A stretch of 64,000 nt of DNA from Anaerocolumna sp. AGMB13020 (GCF_033100115.1 NZ_CP136910.1:868001-932000), one strand, 5' to 3'; positions 1 through 10,627 are shown, counted from the first letter of the stretch. Made by a program: numbers and translations. The notes: a model not told the origin generated them from the letters alone.

Positions 1-410
1 CCACCGTCATACGGCACATCGTGATATCCAAATCAAAACGTCGTTTCCCACAGCTGCCTGGATTGAGAAATAATACGCCATTCATGATTTCGGCCGAATA
101 TTTATGGGAATGTCCATAAACTACCACGTCTACATCAGTTAAGACCGATGGAATATCTTTCTTGTTATGAACTATGAAGAAGCTCACGCCTTCAATAGTG
201 ACCGTTATACTTTTAGGCAAGTCCTCTGCCCAATCCTTATCATTGTTACCACGTACCACATAGGTCTCTCCAAGCTGCTGCAATGTCTCCAGAAGGTATG
301 GTGTGTTGATGTCACCCGCATGGATGAAGCAATCAGCCGCCACAATTTCCTTTATAACAAACTCCCGCAGCAGACCATGCGTATCAGATATGATTGCAAT
401 TTGCTTCATA
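1..410 (-). CDS. YfcE/MJ0936-type metallophosphoesterase (3' end outside window)
   Basis: The reverse strand from an ATG at 410 reads MKQIAIISDTHG, then HAGDINTP, VRGNND and VYGHSHK, ending in the frame of FLNPGSCGKRR at the window edge. These are the phosphoesterase metal-binding blocks (DTH, GD, GNND, GHSH) in the usual order of the small YfcE family of metal-dependent phosphodiesterases. A GAGGAG ribosome binding site lies just upstream of the ATG (about 411-420). The family is normally about 155-180 residues, so only the last few tens of residues are missing. The physiological substrate cannot be told from sequence. The fold assignment is secure. Confidence 0.85.
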
Positions 411-542
411 AGCTCCTCTTCTAGGATGTGTGCTTATAATCCTTATTTCAACTATTTATTCTTAAATTCAGACTAGACTCAGCCTGCGTCCTCCTGTTTG
501 TTGTGAATTATTATAATTAGTTGGCATTACACAATGTTAAAT

Positions 543-1043
543 TTAAAAGGAAACATCTTTTTTATTCGTTACATCCACTGCTATATGAAAAATACTAACA
601 ACTTTATCTTTTAAACTAACGCCTATTCTTACACCATTTTTTACATATTCCTTCCAACAGCCGCTTTCGGTTGAAATCATAAATCCTTTTTGACTCATAA
701 CTTCGTCTACAGCCTCAAGGGAGCATCCAACCTGAAGTCCCATAAAGATGTATTTTGGTGTTTTAATCTGATATCCGGTTACATGATATTTATCTAAACA
801 ATCAGGATAACCACTTATAGTAACAGAGACGTCTTCGTTTTCCAGCAAATAACCCCCAAATCCACCTATCCTCGAATATTCCTTTATGTTCTTCAGCGCT
901 GATTCCGGTAATGTCAGTGCAAAGGGTACATTGCAATTTCGATTTATTTCTCTTATAGTCTCATTCTTCTTACTGTGACCAGAAAAGCTGGTCAGACAAA
1001 CGCATATAAACAGCACAGTAAATGTCACCTTAAATTTTATCAC
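543..1043 (-). CDS. Putative secreted protein of unknown function
   Basis: This 166-residue protein starts with a basic residue pair and a hydrophobic run (MIKFKVTFTVLFICVCLTS), which reads as a signal peptide, possibly a lipoprotein since a Cys sits inside the hydrophobic stretch. The mature part has four cysteines and no motif I recognise. The gene stands alone between a phosphodiesterase gene and fruK on the same strand, and the flanking gaps show no clear promoter. I assign no function. Codon use looks like that of its neighbours. Confidence 0.55.
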   Translation of the reverse strand: MIKFKVTFTVLFICVCLTSFSGHSKKNETIREINRNCNVPFALTLPESALKNIKEYSRIGGFGGYLLENEDVSVTISGYPDCLDKYHVTGYQIKTPKYIFMGLQVGCSLEAVDEVMSQKGFMISTESGCWKEYVKNGVRIGVSLKDKVVSIFHIAVDVTNKKDVSF

Positions 1044-1234
1044 GAAAATACTCCTTCTTTACTTAAGGTAATTGACTGGCTTGATGGATATTACACAAAA
1101 GAAAAATGCAGTTTCTATAAGATTATTTTTCTCAACATCAAGTAGAAATATTGAAATTCCCCTTCTCCAGGCAATTTTAATTTTTGTGAACAGTATCCAA
1201 TATTAATATACCATTATATGGATATTATTACAAT

Positions 1235-2170
1235 TTATTTGTCTAGGAGAAGGGTCTGCTCATCAAAACAACCATCCTTCATTAAAGCGAATACTTCCTC
1301 AAGTTTAGCCATCCCATCTGAAAAAGCACTTGCGCTTCCTGAACAAACGCCCATTTTAAATGCTTCTTTATAATCTTTCGTTTTCAGATATCCAGCCAGA
1401 AATCCTGCAACCATGGAGTCACCTGCTCCCACGGAATTCTTAACAATCCCCTTAGGCGCATTTGTCTCATAGACCTCCCCGGTTTCTGTAATCATAACAG
1501 CCCCGTCCCCAGCCATGGAAACCAGTACATTTTGTGCTCCCATAGCTTTCAGCCTGCCGGCATACTCAACTACATCTGTTTTTGTTATCAATTTTTTCCC
1601 AAAGATTTCACCAAGTTCATGATGATTGGGTTTTATTAGAAAAGGATTATAATTCAGTACATTCAAAAGCAGGTCTTTGGTAGCATCTACTACAATTTTA
1701 ATATTTCTTCCCCTTAAGTTCTTCATAATTTCCATATACAAAGTAGACGGAATCGATTCTGGTACACTGCCGCCAAGTACCAATATATCATTTTCCTGTA
1801 ATGTCTCTAAGAAGTTGAATAACAATCTCAATTCACCTTTGCTTATCAGTGGTCCTTTTCCATTTATCTCGCTTTCTTGCTCCGAACGCACTTTTACATT
1901 GATTCTTGTAAGTCCTTCCTTCACTTGTATAAATTCTGTACAAATACCATATTTTCTTAATCTATTCGTCAACTCTTCCCCTGTAAATCCTGCAATAAAT
2001 CCAATAGCAGTACTCTCAATTCCCAGGTTTTTAAGTACCAGGGAAACATTGATACCTTTTCCGCCAGGATACAGCATTTCTTCTGTCGTTCTATTTACCA
2101 TCCCCGGTGTAAATACAGGAACAGTGACGATATAATCCAAGGATGGATTTAAAGTTACGGTATAAATCAT
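1235..2170 (-). CDS. fruK: 1-phosphofructokinase (PfkB family hexose-phosphate kinase)
   Basis: The enzyme phosphorylates fructose 1-phosphate to fructose 1,6-bisphosphate in the cytoplasm. The product starts MIYTVTLNPSLDYIV, carries the PfkB N-terminal substrate loop (YPGGKGINVS) and the C-terminal ATP/anion-hole motif NSVGAGDSMVAGFLAGY, and is 311 residues long, normal for FruK/LacC. I chose the ATG at 2170 because GGAGGA lies a few bases before it; ten more in-frame codons upstream have no such site. No fructose PTS gene or DeoR regulator adjoins it, which is unusual, so tagatose-6-phosphate kinase (LacC) activity is an alternative. Confidence 0.85.
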   Translation of the reverse strand: MIYTVTLNPSLDYIVTVPVFTPGMVNRTTEEMLYPGGKGINVSLVLKNLGIESTAIGFIAGFTGEELTNRLRKYGICTEFIQVKEGLTRINVKVRSEQESEINGKGPLISKGELRLLFNFLETLQENDILVLGGSVPESIPSTLYMEIMKNLRGRNIKIVVDATKDLLLNVLNYNPFLIKPNHHELGEIFGKKLITKTDVVEYAGRLKAMGAQNVLVSMAGDGAVMITETGEVYETNAPKGIVKNSVGAGDSMVAGFLAGYLKTKDYKEAFKMGVCSGSASAFSDGMAKLEEVFALMKDGCFDEQTLLLDK

Positions 2171-2469
2171 ATAGTCCTCCATCTGCTGCTTTGACAGCAC
2201 AAAATATCAGGTATAATGCATTCACCAGGCGAATAACTGGTTAATAATACATCTTGCTCCTTATCAATGCTCTGATTATAAATCACTCTAATTCACATTT
2301 CAATTCTTTTCTCTTAGGGTATTTCTGAAATCAGCTTGTGCCAGGCTGGAGGTCCAGTGAAAGCAATTTGCAAAAAACAGCAAGGCACAATTTTGGGGAC
2401 GTAGTGGTGTTACGTTCCTCAAATTGCAAAGCAGAATACCGAAAAGAAGGCAATCAGAACAGTAATGAG

Positions 2470-2560
2470 TTTTCAGACACACTTTTACAAATCCGTCCTC
2501 TGCAAGACGGTTATATGCCTTTGACATGGTAACGTCTGAGTCCAGGAATAAGAATAAACC
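2470..2560 (-). pseudogene. Possible GntR-type helix-turn-helix remnant
   Basis: The reverse strand here reads DSDVTMSKAYNRLAEDGFV, which resembles the recognition-helix end of GntR-family DNA-binding domains (the VSKAYxxLxxEG pattern). Upstream it runs into a stem-loop without a start codon, and downstream it becomes Cys- and Leu-rich sequence with no family resemblance. I read it as a decayed fragment, perhaps of a former regulator near fruK. It could be chance similarity. Confidence 0.25.
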
Positions 2561-2592
2561 TTCAAACTGTTAAACCAGTTCAAAGGTTTATT
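2553..2592 (-). terminator. Stem-loop, probable terminator of the cel48-cel9 operon
   Basis: A 17-base arm (2553-2569) pairs with 2576-2592 with two adjacent mismatches around a six-base loop. On the minus strand it lies about 115 bases after the cel9 stop and is followed by a T-rich run. It is AT-rich, so termination strength is uncertain. Confidence 0.5.
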
Positions 2593-2708
2593 CCATATCA
2601 TACCATAGCCTATCTTATACTATACAAGGCATCACTATTACCCGATTAATATAAAATACCTTCAATCGATTTACTATTATATTATTCAAATACTAAAGGG
2701 AAATCAAT

Positions 2709-5657
2709 TTAGGGTTCAATTCCCCAAACCAGACTGCCTCCAACATATCCTGTTACCTTATTCCAATCAGTATAATTGGAACCGGATTCCTGGAAGGAAT
2801 AGTCACCGGTCTGAGTATAATTGGTCCAATCACTTTTTGAGAATCTCGCCTGTACATCAACAGAAGCTCCTGCTGCCAGTGTACCTGCTGCGCTCGTAAA
2901 TCCAATTTCCAGATAATAATCGGCCCCTGTTTTAGCTGTTGCCAGCTTAGCAAAGGTTCCCGTTACATTGGCAGTTCCGGCAGAAGACCAATCACACCAG
3001 AAGTTCTGTGCTTTCTCTCCGTCAATGGTATAATAATATCTTAACTTCACATCGGAGAGATTGATACTTTCGGTTCCGGTGTTTACAATCTTAAATCGGG
3101 GAGAAATACCGTTAGTTACAGCCGTATTACTTCCGTTAAACATCTGTACCTTGACATTTCCTGTTACAACGATTGAACTGTCAATAATCGTAACCGTGAG
3201 TACCGGATCATTTCCTTTATTAAAATCAAAAGTAAGCTCAAGCTTACCAAGAGGTTTTAAAGCCAGATAAGAGCTTAAAATCGTAACCGTGTTACCAGAC
3301 ACTGTATAGTCTGTTCCGCTTGTCAGCAGCGTATTGCCGTTTCGGATTCCGCTTAAGATATTACCATTGTAAGTAAGATCCACAGCTATATCCTGTTGAT
3401 TAGGTGTATCCTTATCAAATTGCGCCTGTGTTATGGAGATTGTTCCACTCGGTGAGGAGTCAGTAACGGTAACACTCAGGGTTCTGTCCATACCTGCACT
3501 GAAGTCAAATACCAGCTTAGCTGTTCCGGTATTAAGAGTTGACAAATAGGAAGAAGCTATTGTTACGGTATTTCCGCTTACTGTATAATCAGTTCCCTTT
3601 ACCAGTGCTGCAGTTCCATTTTTAATTGCATTAAGGGTATTATTCTTATAATTCACAGTCACATTAATATTTGACGGAAGATATTTGTCAAAGGCTGCCG
3701 TTTCCGGAGTAATTGTGGAACTATCCACTGTATTTCCCGGCTCATTTCCAAATACTTTTACACCAGCATCGTACACAGGAATATAAGAGGTCTTAACCGT
3801 ACTACCGGATGTTACACCACCTAAATCTGAATAGGAAAAATCGTTGGCATTATTCCAGGTTACTGCCGCGGGAGCAGCAATTCTAAATTGTACTTCTTTT
3901 CTATAAGCAGACTGACCGCCAGGATAGATCTTTGTTCCGGTGAAGTCTACATTGATATAATAAATATTCGCTGCTTCATCCCATGGCTGTAATTTAGATA
4001 CTACCGCACCAGCATTATAATTAGTGGTTACTGTGAAATCAGAAGCCTTATATCCAAGACTTGCAGCTTCGCTGATATCGATAAAATACTTAAAGGACAG
4101 CTTGTCTCCCATTCTGGCAGGCCAACCGGAACGGTTGTTAAGCAGGGCCTTAATTTCAATAAAATTACTGCTGGAAGCATTGATTCCGGCCTCAACAAAG
4201 AATTCATCGTTGGTCACTGTTTCAACAGCGTTAAAATCAGCTATGGGAGTTCCGCCATATTCATCATATAGTTTGGCAAGAGCACCTACAAATCCTGCAT
4301 TGTAATCGCATGCAATTTCATTATTTACATAGTTTCCGATATCATCGGTATAGCTGTCATCTTTTCCGGGACCACCAACCAAAGCACCATAAATCGTATG
4401 TCTGTGGTAAGTAGGTACCGTCTGACTGTCAGCCCAGGAACTGTGAGCGGTTCTATGGTGCGGTCTTGTAGGTGAATTCTCACCATAACCAACCACAAAA
4501 CTGCGTCCGGAACTTCCCAATGCATAATCTACCTGCTGTTTGGCAAAAGCCTTATAAGTACTGACTTTGGCAGCAGTGCAGCCTGACCAGTCTGCATATA
4601 CACTTGCCAGGAAAGCTGTAGTAGTAGCATATCTCAGTGCTCCCCAGGAATCCAGCCAAGCCAGACCCTTCGGTGTATAAGATACTCTATTTCCGTTATA
4701 ACCGGTAGTCCAGAAATCCAGATGCATTTCTGATGCTGTCTTATAAATAGCCTTATCCGTTATTCTTGCTAGAAGGATTGCAGTACCATAATGTACATCA
4801 TCCCAGCTATGAGCCCACTTATAGCTTATTGTAGTAGACTGAGGTTCTGTCCCCCAATTGGGTACATAAGATTCTGCTTTATTCAGGTATGCAGTATCTC
4901 CTGTTGCAAGATATATCCAGGTTCCTGCCCAGGAAAGTTCATCATAGAAACCACTATATGAGGTGTAGAAACCATCTGCTGCGGTATACCCCTTATCACT
5001 CTTTGTAGTATCAGCAAAAGCAAAAAGCTCTTTGGCATGACGGATGCATTCAGCGGCATAGGTGGGATTACTGTCTGCAAATATGGCACCGGCTGCAGCT
5101 AAGGCAGCAGCAGCACCTGCAACTACAGAGGAACCGGGATTCGCTAAATCCACCTTATAGGAGGGACGTGCCATCTGCATTACTTCAGCGGGTCCCCACC
5201 AGGAATGATCTGTATTGCCGTTACCTACCTGGTAATAGAAAACATTTGCGGAGGGATGGCATTTTATCAGATAGTCTGTTGCCCACTTAATTTCCTCTAA
5301 CAGATAATCAAGCTGACCGCTCTGACGCAGTGCATCCTCTGATTCATAAACACTCCAGGCTAACATAGCAGCGGTATAAGCCATAGGAAGATTGAATTTC
5401 ACATGATCCCCTGCATCATACCAGCCGCCTGTCAAATCAAGTCCAACATCTGCTCCGTCAGTCAGACCGGAATCCCCTCTCCAGTTGTTTCTGATCGTAT
5501 CAGGCAGATCTCCCGAACGTTGGAACTCATAGAACATTACTGCTTTTTGTAAAGCTTCCCCATAATTATAATTCGTTTGCGCTTGCACTGGTTTTGCTGT
5601 AACAAAACCTGCTGCTAACAGGCAAACGATAAGAAAGAGACTAGTCAACTTACGCAT
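2709..5657 (-). CDS. Secreted GH9 cellulase with CBM3c, two X2 modules and CBM3
   Basis: This 982-residue exported enzyme should be a processive endoglucanase cutting beta-1,4 bonds in cellulose. Module order: signal peptide (about 1-26), GH9 catalytic domain (about 30-465) with the DAGDH motif at 81-85 and the later [10 protein letters not shown] and [11 protein letters not shown] blocks, a fused CBM3c (about 485-635) that gives processivity in this family, two X2 immunoglobulin-like modules (about 643-733 and 735-828), and a C-terminal cellulose-binding CBM3 (about 830-982). GGGGG precedes the ATG. It is the second gene after cel48 on the same strand, 169 bases downstream. No dockerin is present, so this is a free, non-cellulosomal enzyme. 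The layout matches what I recall for Cel9 of Lachnoclostridium phytofermentans. Confidence 0.95.
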   Translation of the reverse strand: MRKLTSLFLIVCLLAAGFVTAKPVQAQTNYNYGEALQKAVMFYEFQRSGDLPDTIRNNWRGDSGLTDGADVGLDLTGGWYDAGDHVKFNLPMAYTAAMLAWSVYESEDALRQSGQLDYLLEEIKWATDYLIKCHPSANVFYYQVGNGNTDHSWWGPAEVMQMARPSYKVDLANPGSSVVAGAAAALAAAGAIFADSNPTYAAECIRHAKELFAFADTTKSDKGYTAADGFYTSYSGFYDELSWAGTWIYLATGDTAYLNKAESYVPNWGTEPQSTTISYKWAHSWDDVHYGTAILLARITDKAIYKTASEMHLDFWTTGYNGNRVSYTPKGLAWLDSWGALRYATTTAFLASVYADWSGCTAAKVSTYKAFAKQQVDYALGSSGRSFVVGYGENSPTRPHHRTAHSSWADSQTVPTYHRHTIYGALVGGPGKDDSYTDDIGNYVNNEIACDYNAGFVGALAKLYDEYGGTPIADFNAVETVTNDEFFVEAGINASSSNFIEIKALLNNRSGWPARMGDKLSFKYFIDISEAASLGYKASDFTVTTNYNAGAVVSKLQPWDEAANIYYINVDFTGTKIYPGGQSAYRKEVQFRIAAPAAVTWNNANDFSYSDLGGVTSGSTVKTSYIPVYDAGVKVFGNEPGNTVDSSTITPETAAFDKYLPSNINVTVNYKNNTLNAIKNGTAALVKGTDYTVSGNTVTIASSYLSTLNTGTAKLVFDFSAGMDRTLSVTVTDSSPSGTISITQAQFDKDTPNQQDIAVDLTYNGNILSGIRNGNTLLTSGTDYTVSGNTVTILSSYLALKPLGKLELTFDFNKGNDPVLTVTIIDSSIVVTGNVKVQMFNGSNTAVTNGISPRFKIVNTGTESINLSDVKLRYYYTIDGEKAQNFWCDWSSAGTANVTGTFAKLATAKTGADYYLEIGFTSAAGTLAAGASVDVQARFSKSDWTNYTQTGDYSFQESGSNYTDWNKVTGYVGGSLVWGIEP

Positions 5658-5752
5658 ATCATAACCCCCTTATTATTTTGGAGGCATATCCACAGACTAT
5701 GTAACCTGTTATAACCAGATTTGCAGATACACCTTTATTCTCTGTTTTTTGC

Positions 5753-5779
5753 TCCGGGGTAATAACTTACTACCCCGGA
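5753..5779 (-). other. Perfect stem-loop between cel48 and cel9
   Basis: Arms 5753-5761 and 5771-5779 are perfect 9-bp complements with GC-rich centres around a nine-base loop. On the minus strand the next bases are A-rich rather than T-rich, so it does not look like a standard terminator. It may be an RNA-processing or stability element that sets the ratio of the two cellulases. Confidence 0.45.
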
Positions 5780-5826
5780 ACAATTTTAAATCTATATTAC
5801 TAATAGATAAAAATGATTACAAAAAT

Positions 5827-8800
5827 TTACGGTTCTACTCCCCATTTCAGACTACCAGAAATATATCCGGTTACTTTTGACCAATCTGCATAATTATTAG
5901 CTGTTCCATTATACGAATAATCGCCTGTCTGTGTATAGTTCGTCCAGTCACTCTTTGAGAATCTTGCCTGAACTTCAATGGAAGCTCCTGCAGCCAGTTC
6001 ACCTGCTCCGTTGGTAAACCCAATCTCAAGATAATAATCTGCTCCAGTCTTAGGAGCTGGCAGGGCTACGAAGGTTCCCGTTACATTGCCGCTGCCGGCA
6101 CTTGACCAGTCGCACCAGAAATTCTGAGCTTTTTCACCATCAATGGTATAATAATATCTAAGCTTAACATCAGAAAGTTTCACATTTGTGCTTCCGGTAT
6201 TGTAGAGCTTAATTTTAGGTGAAATACCATTTGTCTGTGCAGAAGTGCTTCCATTAAACATCTGTACTTTAATATTACCAACTGCAACAGAGGAATCTGT
6301 TACGGTCAGGGTAAGAACAGGGTCTATTCCGGCACTGAGGTCGAAGACAACGCTGTACACTCCGGTCTGTAAGGTGGCTAATGCTTCTTTACGGAGCGTA
6401 ACTGTGCCTCCGCTTACCGTATAATCCGTGCCGCTTGCTAACACCTTGCTTCCTATCTTAATAGCCGATAGTGTATGGTTTGCCGTGGTTAAGGTTACAA
6501 CTACATTCGCCTGCTTATCAGGATGTTTATCAAAGCTTGCAGCTGTCGGTGTAATGGAGCCGCTTGGTGTGGTATCACGGATTGTCACTGTAAGGACAGG
6601 ATCCACCCCTTTGCTGAAATCAAAGGTCAGCTTTAATTCGCCAACTTCTTTTTCTAAAAGATACTCTCTCTTAAGAGTTACAACATCACCTGTAAGGGTA
6701 TAATCCGTACCCTGTGTCAGATAAGTGCTTCCATCTTTGATTCCTGTAAAGGTATTTCCATTTAAACTCAGGTTAACCGAAATGTCTGCCTGATTCAGTG
6801 TATTCTTATCAAATGCAGCTGATACCGGTGTAATTGTTGAATTATCTACCGGCTCACTATCCTCACCAAAGAGGATAGAATACACACCATTAGCAATTGC
6901 AATATCGCATTGTGCCCAGAATCGGTGATAATAAAATTCTGGATCTGTTCCATTATTATAGGCATCCAGTACCTTTTGGTAATCCGGATCATCTTTATAC
7001 TGGGAACGGATATCAAGGAATTTTATACCGGGTTTGATTTCGTCGCCATTGGGCATAGTACCTGTCCAGCCTGCCGGAACAAATACCTCCTGATCAAAGA
7101 AGCGGTTATAATCTGCTCTTGACTCCGGAGCTGCCAGACCCTTGTCATCTCTGTACAGATTCCACATACGATCCAAAAGTTCCTTGGCGATTACTCTCGC
7201 TTCATCATCGCCGGAGGCCTTGCTGTAATACAATAAGGTATTAGCCAAAGAACCTGCTACACCAAGATCAGTGCCATAACTGGTTATAGTAACATGAAGG
7301 TTAGAATTACCGGTATAGGTTCCATTCCAGGTATCCGGCTGACCACTCCAGTCAATATTGCTTGGAATAGCAAAAGTTCCATCACTGTTTAACTGAACAA
7401 CCGTTTTAATCCAGCTTACCCATTTATCCAGAATAGCTTTTGCTCTGGTATCACCGGTCTTATAGTACAATTCTGCAACACGCTGCATAGACCATGCCTG
7501 GAAACCAAACCAGGTATTACTGCCGGGATCAGCATAAACAGGGTTCTCTTCATATCCCATACCGTAGAAGGTTGCTGTTCCTGCCGGCCAGGCTTCGTAA
7601 CGTCCTTTGTTTGAATTGGTTGCACCGCCTGCAATGGCACCCTCTGAGGACTGCAGCCACTGATAGAATTCCAGCTGCCTGTCAAGGCTTACACCCCAAT
7701 CCGTAGCACCATTGGCAGAAGCAGGTTTAAAATCAGCTTCTTCTGAAAGAATATAAGCTGCCATCGGATTCTGATAACCGAAATGATTATGACTGCTGCC
7801 TATCTTCCAGGCCCAGTTGGAGCTTATTCCACCACCCCATGCATAATACCAGGACAACAGATAATGAGCAGAATCGTAACCAGTTCCTGCCACAGTAGGC
7901 GAACCGATCTTTCTAAAATATTTGTCAAACATTGAATATCTTAAATAATCCCCCATTTTACTGGCTTTGCCTTTATAGGAGCCAAGATCTACACCAGCTT
8001 CATCTGCCCATTGATCTGCCCAGTAAGTTGCCTGTATGGCACGGGCATCTGCATCGGGTGCATTGGTGTATTTGAATTGTGATGCATAATTGCTGTCTCC
8101 GGTAAACAAGTCCAGATAACCATTTCTCCCACCGAAATTCATAGCATCCCAGCTAGGCTGAGGAATGGTTTCCCAGGTGGACTCTTCTCTGCCTCTTTGG
8201 AAGGTATTGATATAAGATGGTGTGGATACGCCGTCTCCCCTGCTGCCGTAACCATACCAGTTATCCACATCCAAGAGCCAGTGCATACCGTAAATCGTAT
8301 TTGTTCCATAGGTAGATACAAGATCATTGTTAATTGGGTCACTTCCAACTGCCGCATTGAAATCCAACTGTGCGGGATAAAGACTTGTTAATTCCCATTC
8401 CGGAGCATAAGTTGCCGGTTTGCTGGCATTATATTTGCTCATACTGGAATTAGGCTGGTCTGCTTCCGTAGGAATGAGATATGTCTCTGCTACATCCCAG
8501 GCTTTCTTAAAGCCTGAAAAATCTCCGGTGAATTTGCCATACATGGCTTCAAGCCACATATAATAGCTCATTGCTTCACTGGTAGTTACGTGACCGTAAT
8601 CCGGTGCTTCCACAATCAGCGTCTCAATAGAATGATAAGGAATCCCCTGGGGACTGAAATAACCATTATCAGGATCGCTAATATCTCCCCATAATTCTAA
8701 AAATCTATCCTGATAGGTGTCCGTACTTGTTGGCGCTATTTGTGAAGCACTGGTGTAATTACTTGGCATAAAAGAGGTTGAAAGAATTCCAAGAATGGCT

Positions 8801-8889
8801 GCAGTAACGATAGCACCCTTAAAAAAACTCCTGCCTCTTTTCCCAAGCCAGCGTTGATTACCACGTTCCAATAACTTTTTGTGTAACAT
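5827..8889 (-). CDS. Secreted GH48 cellobiohydrolase with two X2 modules and CBM3
   Basis: This 1020-residue protein should be a reducing-end processive exocellulase. After a basic N-terminus and a hydrophobic signal sequence (about 24-50), the GH48 domain runs from about 56 to 665. The block [17 protein letters not shown] holds the proposed catalytic acid at Glu105. Two X2 modules follow (about 679-770 and 774-866), then a C-terminal CBM3 (about 869-1020) nearly identical to that of the adjacent GH9 enzyme. GAGGAGG sits seven bases before the ATG. It is first in a two-gene unit with cel9; GH48 and GH9 are the classic synergistic pair. No dockerin is seen. GH48 proteins that are chitinases exist in insects, but the bacterial context and CBM3 favour cellulose. 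Confidence 0.95.
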   Translation of the reverse strand: MLHKKLLERGNQRWLGKRGRSFFKGAIVTAAILGILSTSFMPSNYTSASQIAPTSTDTYQDRFLELWGDISDPDNGYFSPQGIPYHSIETLIVEAPDYGHVTTSEAMSYYMWLEAMYGKFTGDFSGFKKAWDVAETYLIPTEADQPNSSMSKYNASKPATYAPEWELTSLYPAQLDFNAAVGSDPINNDLVSTYGTNTIYGMHWLLDVDNWYGYGSRGDGVSTPSYINTFQRGREESTWETIPQPSWDAMNFGGRNGYLDLFTGDSNYASQFKYTNAPDADARAIQATYWADQWADEAGVDLGSYKGKASKMGDYLRYSMFDKYFRKIGSPTVAGTGYDSAHYLLSWYYAWGGGISSNWAWKIGSSHNHFGYQNPMAAYILSEEADFKPASANGATDWGVSLDRQLEFYQWLQSSEGAIAGGATNSNKGRYEAWPAGTATFYGMGYEENPVYADPGSNTWFGFQAWSMQRVAELYYKTGDTRAKAILDKWVSWIKTVVQLNSDGTFAIPSNIDWSGQPDTWNGTYTGNSNLHVTITSYGTDLGVAGSLANTLLYYSKASGDDEARVIAKELLDRMWNLYRDDKGLAAPESRADYNRFFDQEVFVPAGWTGTMPNGDEIKPGIKFLDIRSQYKDDPDYQKVLDAYNNGTDPEFYYHRFWAQCDIAIANGVYSILFGEDSEPVDNSTITPVSAAFDKNTLNQADISVNLSLNGNTFTGIKDGSTYLTQGTDYTLTGDVVTLKREYLLEKEVGELKLTFDFSKGVDPVLTVTIRDTTPSGSITPTAASFDKHPDKQANVVVTLTTANHTLSAIKIGSKVLASGTDYTVSGGTVTLRKEALATLQTGVYSVVFDLSAGIDPVLTLTVTDSSVAVGNIKVQMFNGSTSAQTNGISPKIKLYNTGSTNVKLSDVKLRYYYTIDGEKAQNFWCDWSSAGSGNVTGTFVALPAPKTGADYYLEIGFTNGAGELAAGASIEVQARFSKSDWTNYTQTGDYSYNGTANNYADWSKVTGYISGSLKWGVEP

Positions 8890-9354
8890 ACTATAACCTC
8901 CTCATCGATTTTTATCTTGCAATTATTCCCCAGACTATTACCTGACTGCTGTAGTTCCCAGACACTGCTCCTTTCTGTACCGAATTACAGTCTAATATAC
9001 CGTCCTTAGAATAACTGAAAGCCCCTCTAAAAAATTGTGAGTCGTTATGCTGATACCTGTTGTTATTTTTTATGTTTATAATAATTCTGAGCCACTATAT
9101 GCTCCCCAGCTTGTCCAATGTCTGTGCTCAGTTGTAATACTCTTTTTTACTTCTTTTCGTTATATTGCCAGAATATTCATTCTCTTCCACCATAATATGT
9201 AACTAATTACCAACAATATAACATCTTTGCAAAACTCTGTCAATTATCATTTGTTAATAAATTACATTACTTGGTTTATTTATCAAATTATTTCATACCG
9301 TTCTATCAACTTCTAATAGTAATAATCATTCCTGAAACATAGGAAAACAAACAA
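8890..9354. other. Upstream region of the cellulase operon
   Basis: About 465 bases separate cel48 from the HxlR-gene terminator. It must hold the cel48 promoter and a long 5' untranslated region, but I found no hexamer pair with good spacing that I would defend, and no recognisable riboswitch. No ORF with a ribosome binding site is visible. Confidence 0.4.
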
Positions 9355-9390
9355 AAACCCATTTTACTCTATCACGTGTAAAATGGGTTT
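9355..9390 (-). terminator. Intrinsic terminator of the HxlR-family gene
   Basis: Arms 9355-9367 and 9378-9390 are perfect 13-bp complements around a ten-base loop. On the minus strand the stem comes about 15 bases after the stop codon and is followed by a T-rich run (complement of 9340-9354). Confidence 0.85.
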
Positions 9391-9405
9391 TCTAGTACTT
9401 TTTTC

Positions 9406-9807
9406 CTATTTCATTTCCTTCTGAGTTAAATAATTTATATATTCCTTACCCCAGATTTCAAGTGCATCCAAAACAATTTGAAATTTTTCTCCAATATCAC
9501 TCATATAATATTCAACCTTAGGCGGAATCTGTACATATTCGTGTCTAATGATAAGGCCTTCTTCCTCTAACTGCTTTAACTGACGCGATAAGGTGGCATG
9601 GGTCATTTCTTCCGGTAATCTCCGCTTTAATTCATTAAACCGGACGGGTCCTTCACTTAGTAAATAAAGGATATAGATTGACCACTTGCCTGTCAGGATC
9701 TTCTGCGTAGTTGCAAAAGGACATATCCCGAAGATATCTTTGTTTATGTTATCTTTGTTTATGTTATCTTTATTTATGTTATCTTTATTTGCAGTTTCTT
9801 TTTTCAT
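9406..9807 (-). CDS. HxlR-family winged-helix transcriptional regulator
   Basis: The 133-residue product has the HxlR (MarR-like) signature: CPFATTQKILTGKWSIYIL, then FNELKRRLPEEMTHATLSRQL as the helix-turn-helix, and the EYYMSDIGE wing. Such proteins bind DNA as dimers and often control divergent flavin or NAD(P)-linked redox genes, as here. I chose the ATG at 9807 because AAAGGGG precedes it; the upstream extension lacks a site and is not conserved-looking. Residues 7-24 are an unusual (NINKD) tandem repeat from a 15-bp minisatellite, placed before the CPF motif. The effector is unknown; some HxlR proteins sense quinones or aldehydes through the Cys. Confidence 0.85.
   Translation of the reverse strand: MKKETANKDNINKDNINKDNINKDIFGICPFATTQKILTGKWSIYILYLLSEGPVRFNELKRRLPEEMTHATLSRQLKQLEEEGLIIRHEYVQIPPKVEYYMSDIGEKFQIVLDALEIWGKEYINYLTQKEMK
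9736..9790 (-). repeat. 15-bp tandem repeat inside the HxlR gene
   Basis: Three full 15-bp units (9736-9750, 9751-9765, 9766-9780) and a 10-base partial unit encode repeated NINKD. Units 1 and 2 are identical and unit 3 differs by one base. The period keeps frame, so copy number can change without breaking the protein. Confidence 0.9.
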
Positions 9808-10055
9808 AATAACCCCTTTCATGAATATCAAAGCTAAGCTATGATATTTCTGAACTCGTAGTTGAATAGATAGTAATATGCCACATCTGCTGGCAGATAT
9901 CGTGCTGCAAATCAAGCTGTGAATTGCGCATTTCAATAATACACGCTAACAGTATATGCCTCTAAAAATACATATTCCAATCGAAATTGGTAATTGTATT
10001 AACAGCTCATTTAGATTAATCAGCAAAAACCATCCATGTTTCAGTGTTATTTATA

Positions 10056-10098
10056 GTATCATTTACAATACCGGTATCATATAAAATAGTGGTATCAT
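10056..10098. promoter_or_regulatory. Three GTATCAT direct repeats, candidate HxlR operator
   Basis: GTATCAT occurs at 10056-10062, 10074-10080 and 10092-10098, an exact 18-base spacing. The array ends 13 bases before the -35 box of the divergent redox operon, so it could be the operator for the neighbouring HxlR regulator. Binding is inferred. Confidence 0.5.
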
Positions 10099-10110
10099 AA
10101 AATATCGTAC

Positions 10111-10138
10111 TTGAATAAATCGATATACTATATATAAT
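10111..10138 (+). promoter_or_regulatory. Sigma-A-type promoter for the flavin/NmrA operon
   Basis: TTGAAT (10111-10116) and TATAAT (10133-10138) are separated by 16 bases. The gene starts about 50 bases downstream. Confidence 0.65.
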
Positions 10139-10187
10139 AGAACTATAATATTTATTATACCATTAAATAAACTAAGGAGCAACTATC

Positions 10188-10580
10188 ATGAATAACGTTT
10201 TAGAATTTTTAAAAGATTGTAAGACCTTTTATCTGGCAACCTGCGAGGGAGATCAACCGAGAGTCAGACCTTTTGGTGCTGTAATGATTTATGACGGAAA
10301 ACTTTATTCTGTCACCAACAACAAAAAGAAAGTATTCAAACAGCTGCTGGAAAATCCAAAGCTTGAGCTCTCCGGTATGGCAAAGGGTAAATGGATTCGT
10401 GTAGAAGGCGTTGCAGTACATGATGACAACAAAGCAGCCAGAGAAAATATGCTTTCAGAATATCCGTCCTTAACTCAGATGTATGCTGCAGATGATGGAA
10501 TCATGGAAGTATTCTATATCAAAGATGTTACTGCTACCATTTATTCTTTTACTGGTGAACCAGAGGTTATTAAGTTCTAA
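10188..10580 (+). CDS. Pyridoxamine 5'-phosphate oxidase-like flavin protein
   Basis: This 130-residue protein has the split-barrel fold pattern: FLKDCKTFYLATCEGDQPRVRPFGAVMIYDGKLY, then TNNKKKVFKQLLENPKLELSG. Small single-domain members bind FMN or F420 and reduce varied substrates; true PdxH is longer and has other motifs, so this is not vitamin B6 synthesis. AAGGAG lies before the ATG. It is first in a two-gene operon with an NmrA-type gene, 47 bases apart, divergent from an HxlR regulator. The likely role is a stress-induced flavin reductase. Confidence 0.8.
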   Translation: MNNVLEFLKDCKTFYLATCEGDQPRVRPFGAVMIYDGKLYSVTNNKKKVFKQLLENPKLELSGMAKGKWIRVEGVAVHDDNKAARENMLSEYPSLTQMYAADDGIMEVFYIKDVTATIYSFTGEPEVIKF

Positions 10581-10627
10581 TTATTTAAAACGTTGTTTTG
10601 CCATTAAGAAAGCAAAGAGGTATTTAT

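Larger units (their letters stand above)
2171..2708. other. Intergenic region between fruK and cel9
   Basis: This 538-base gap holds a possible GntR-like fragment (about 2470-2560) and the stem-loop after cel9 (2553-2592). The rest shows short ORFs on both strands that lack ribosome binding sites and family resemblance. I see no RNA gene. Confidence 0.5.

Noticed and set aside
2300..2527. 75-codon ORF as an intact gene
   Set aside because: Only its first residues resemble a GntR helix; the rest has no family pattern and no ribosome binding site precedes it.
5753..5779. Stem-loop read as a terminator of cel48
   Set aside because: On the transcribed strand the following bases are A-rich, not T-rich, so an intrinsic terminator is not supported.
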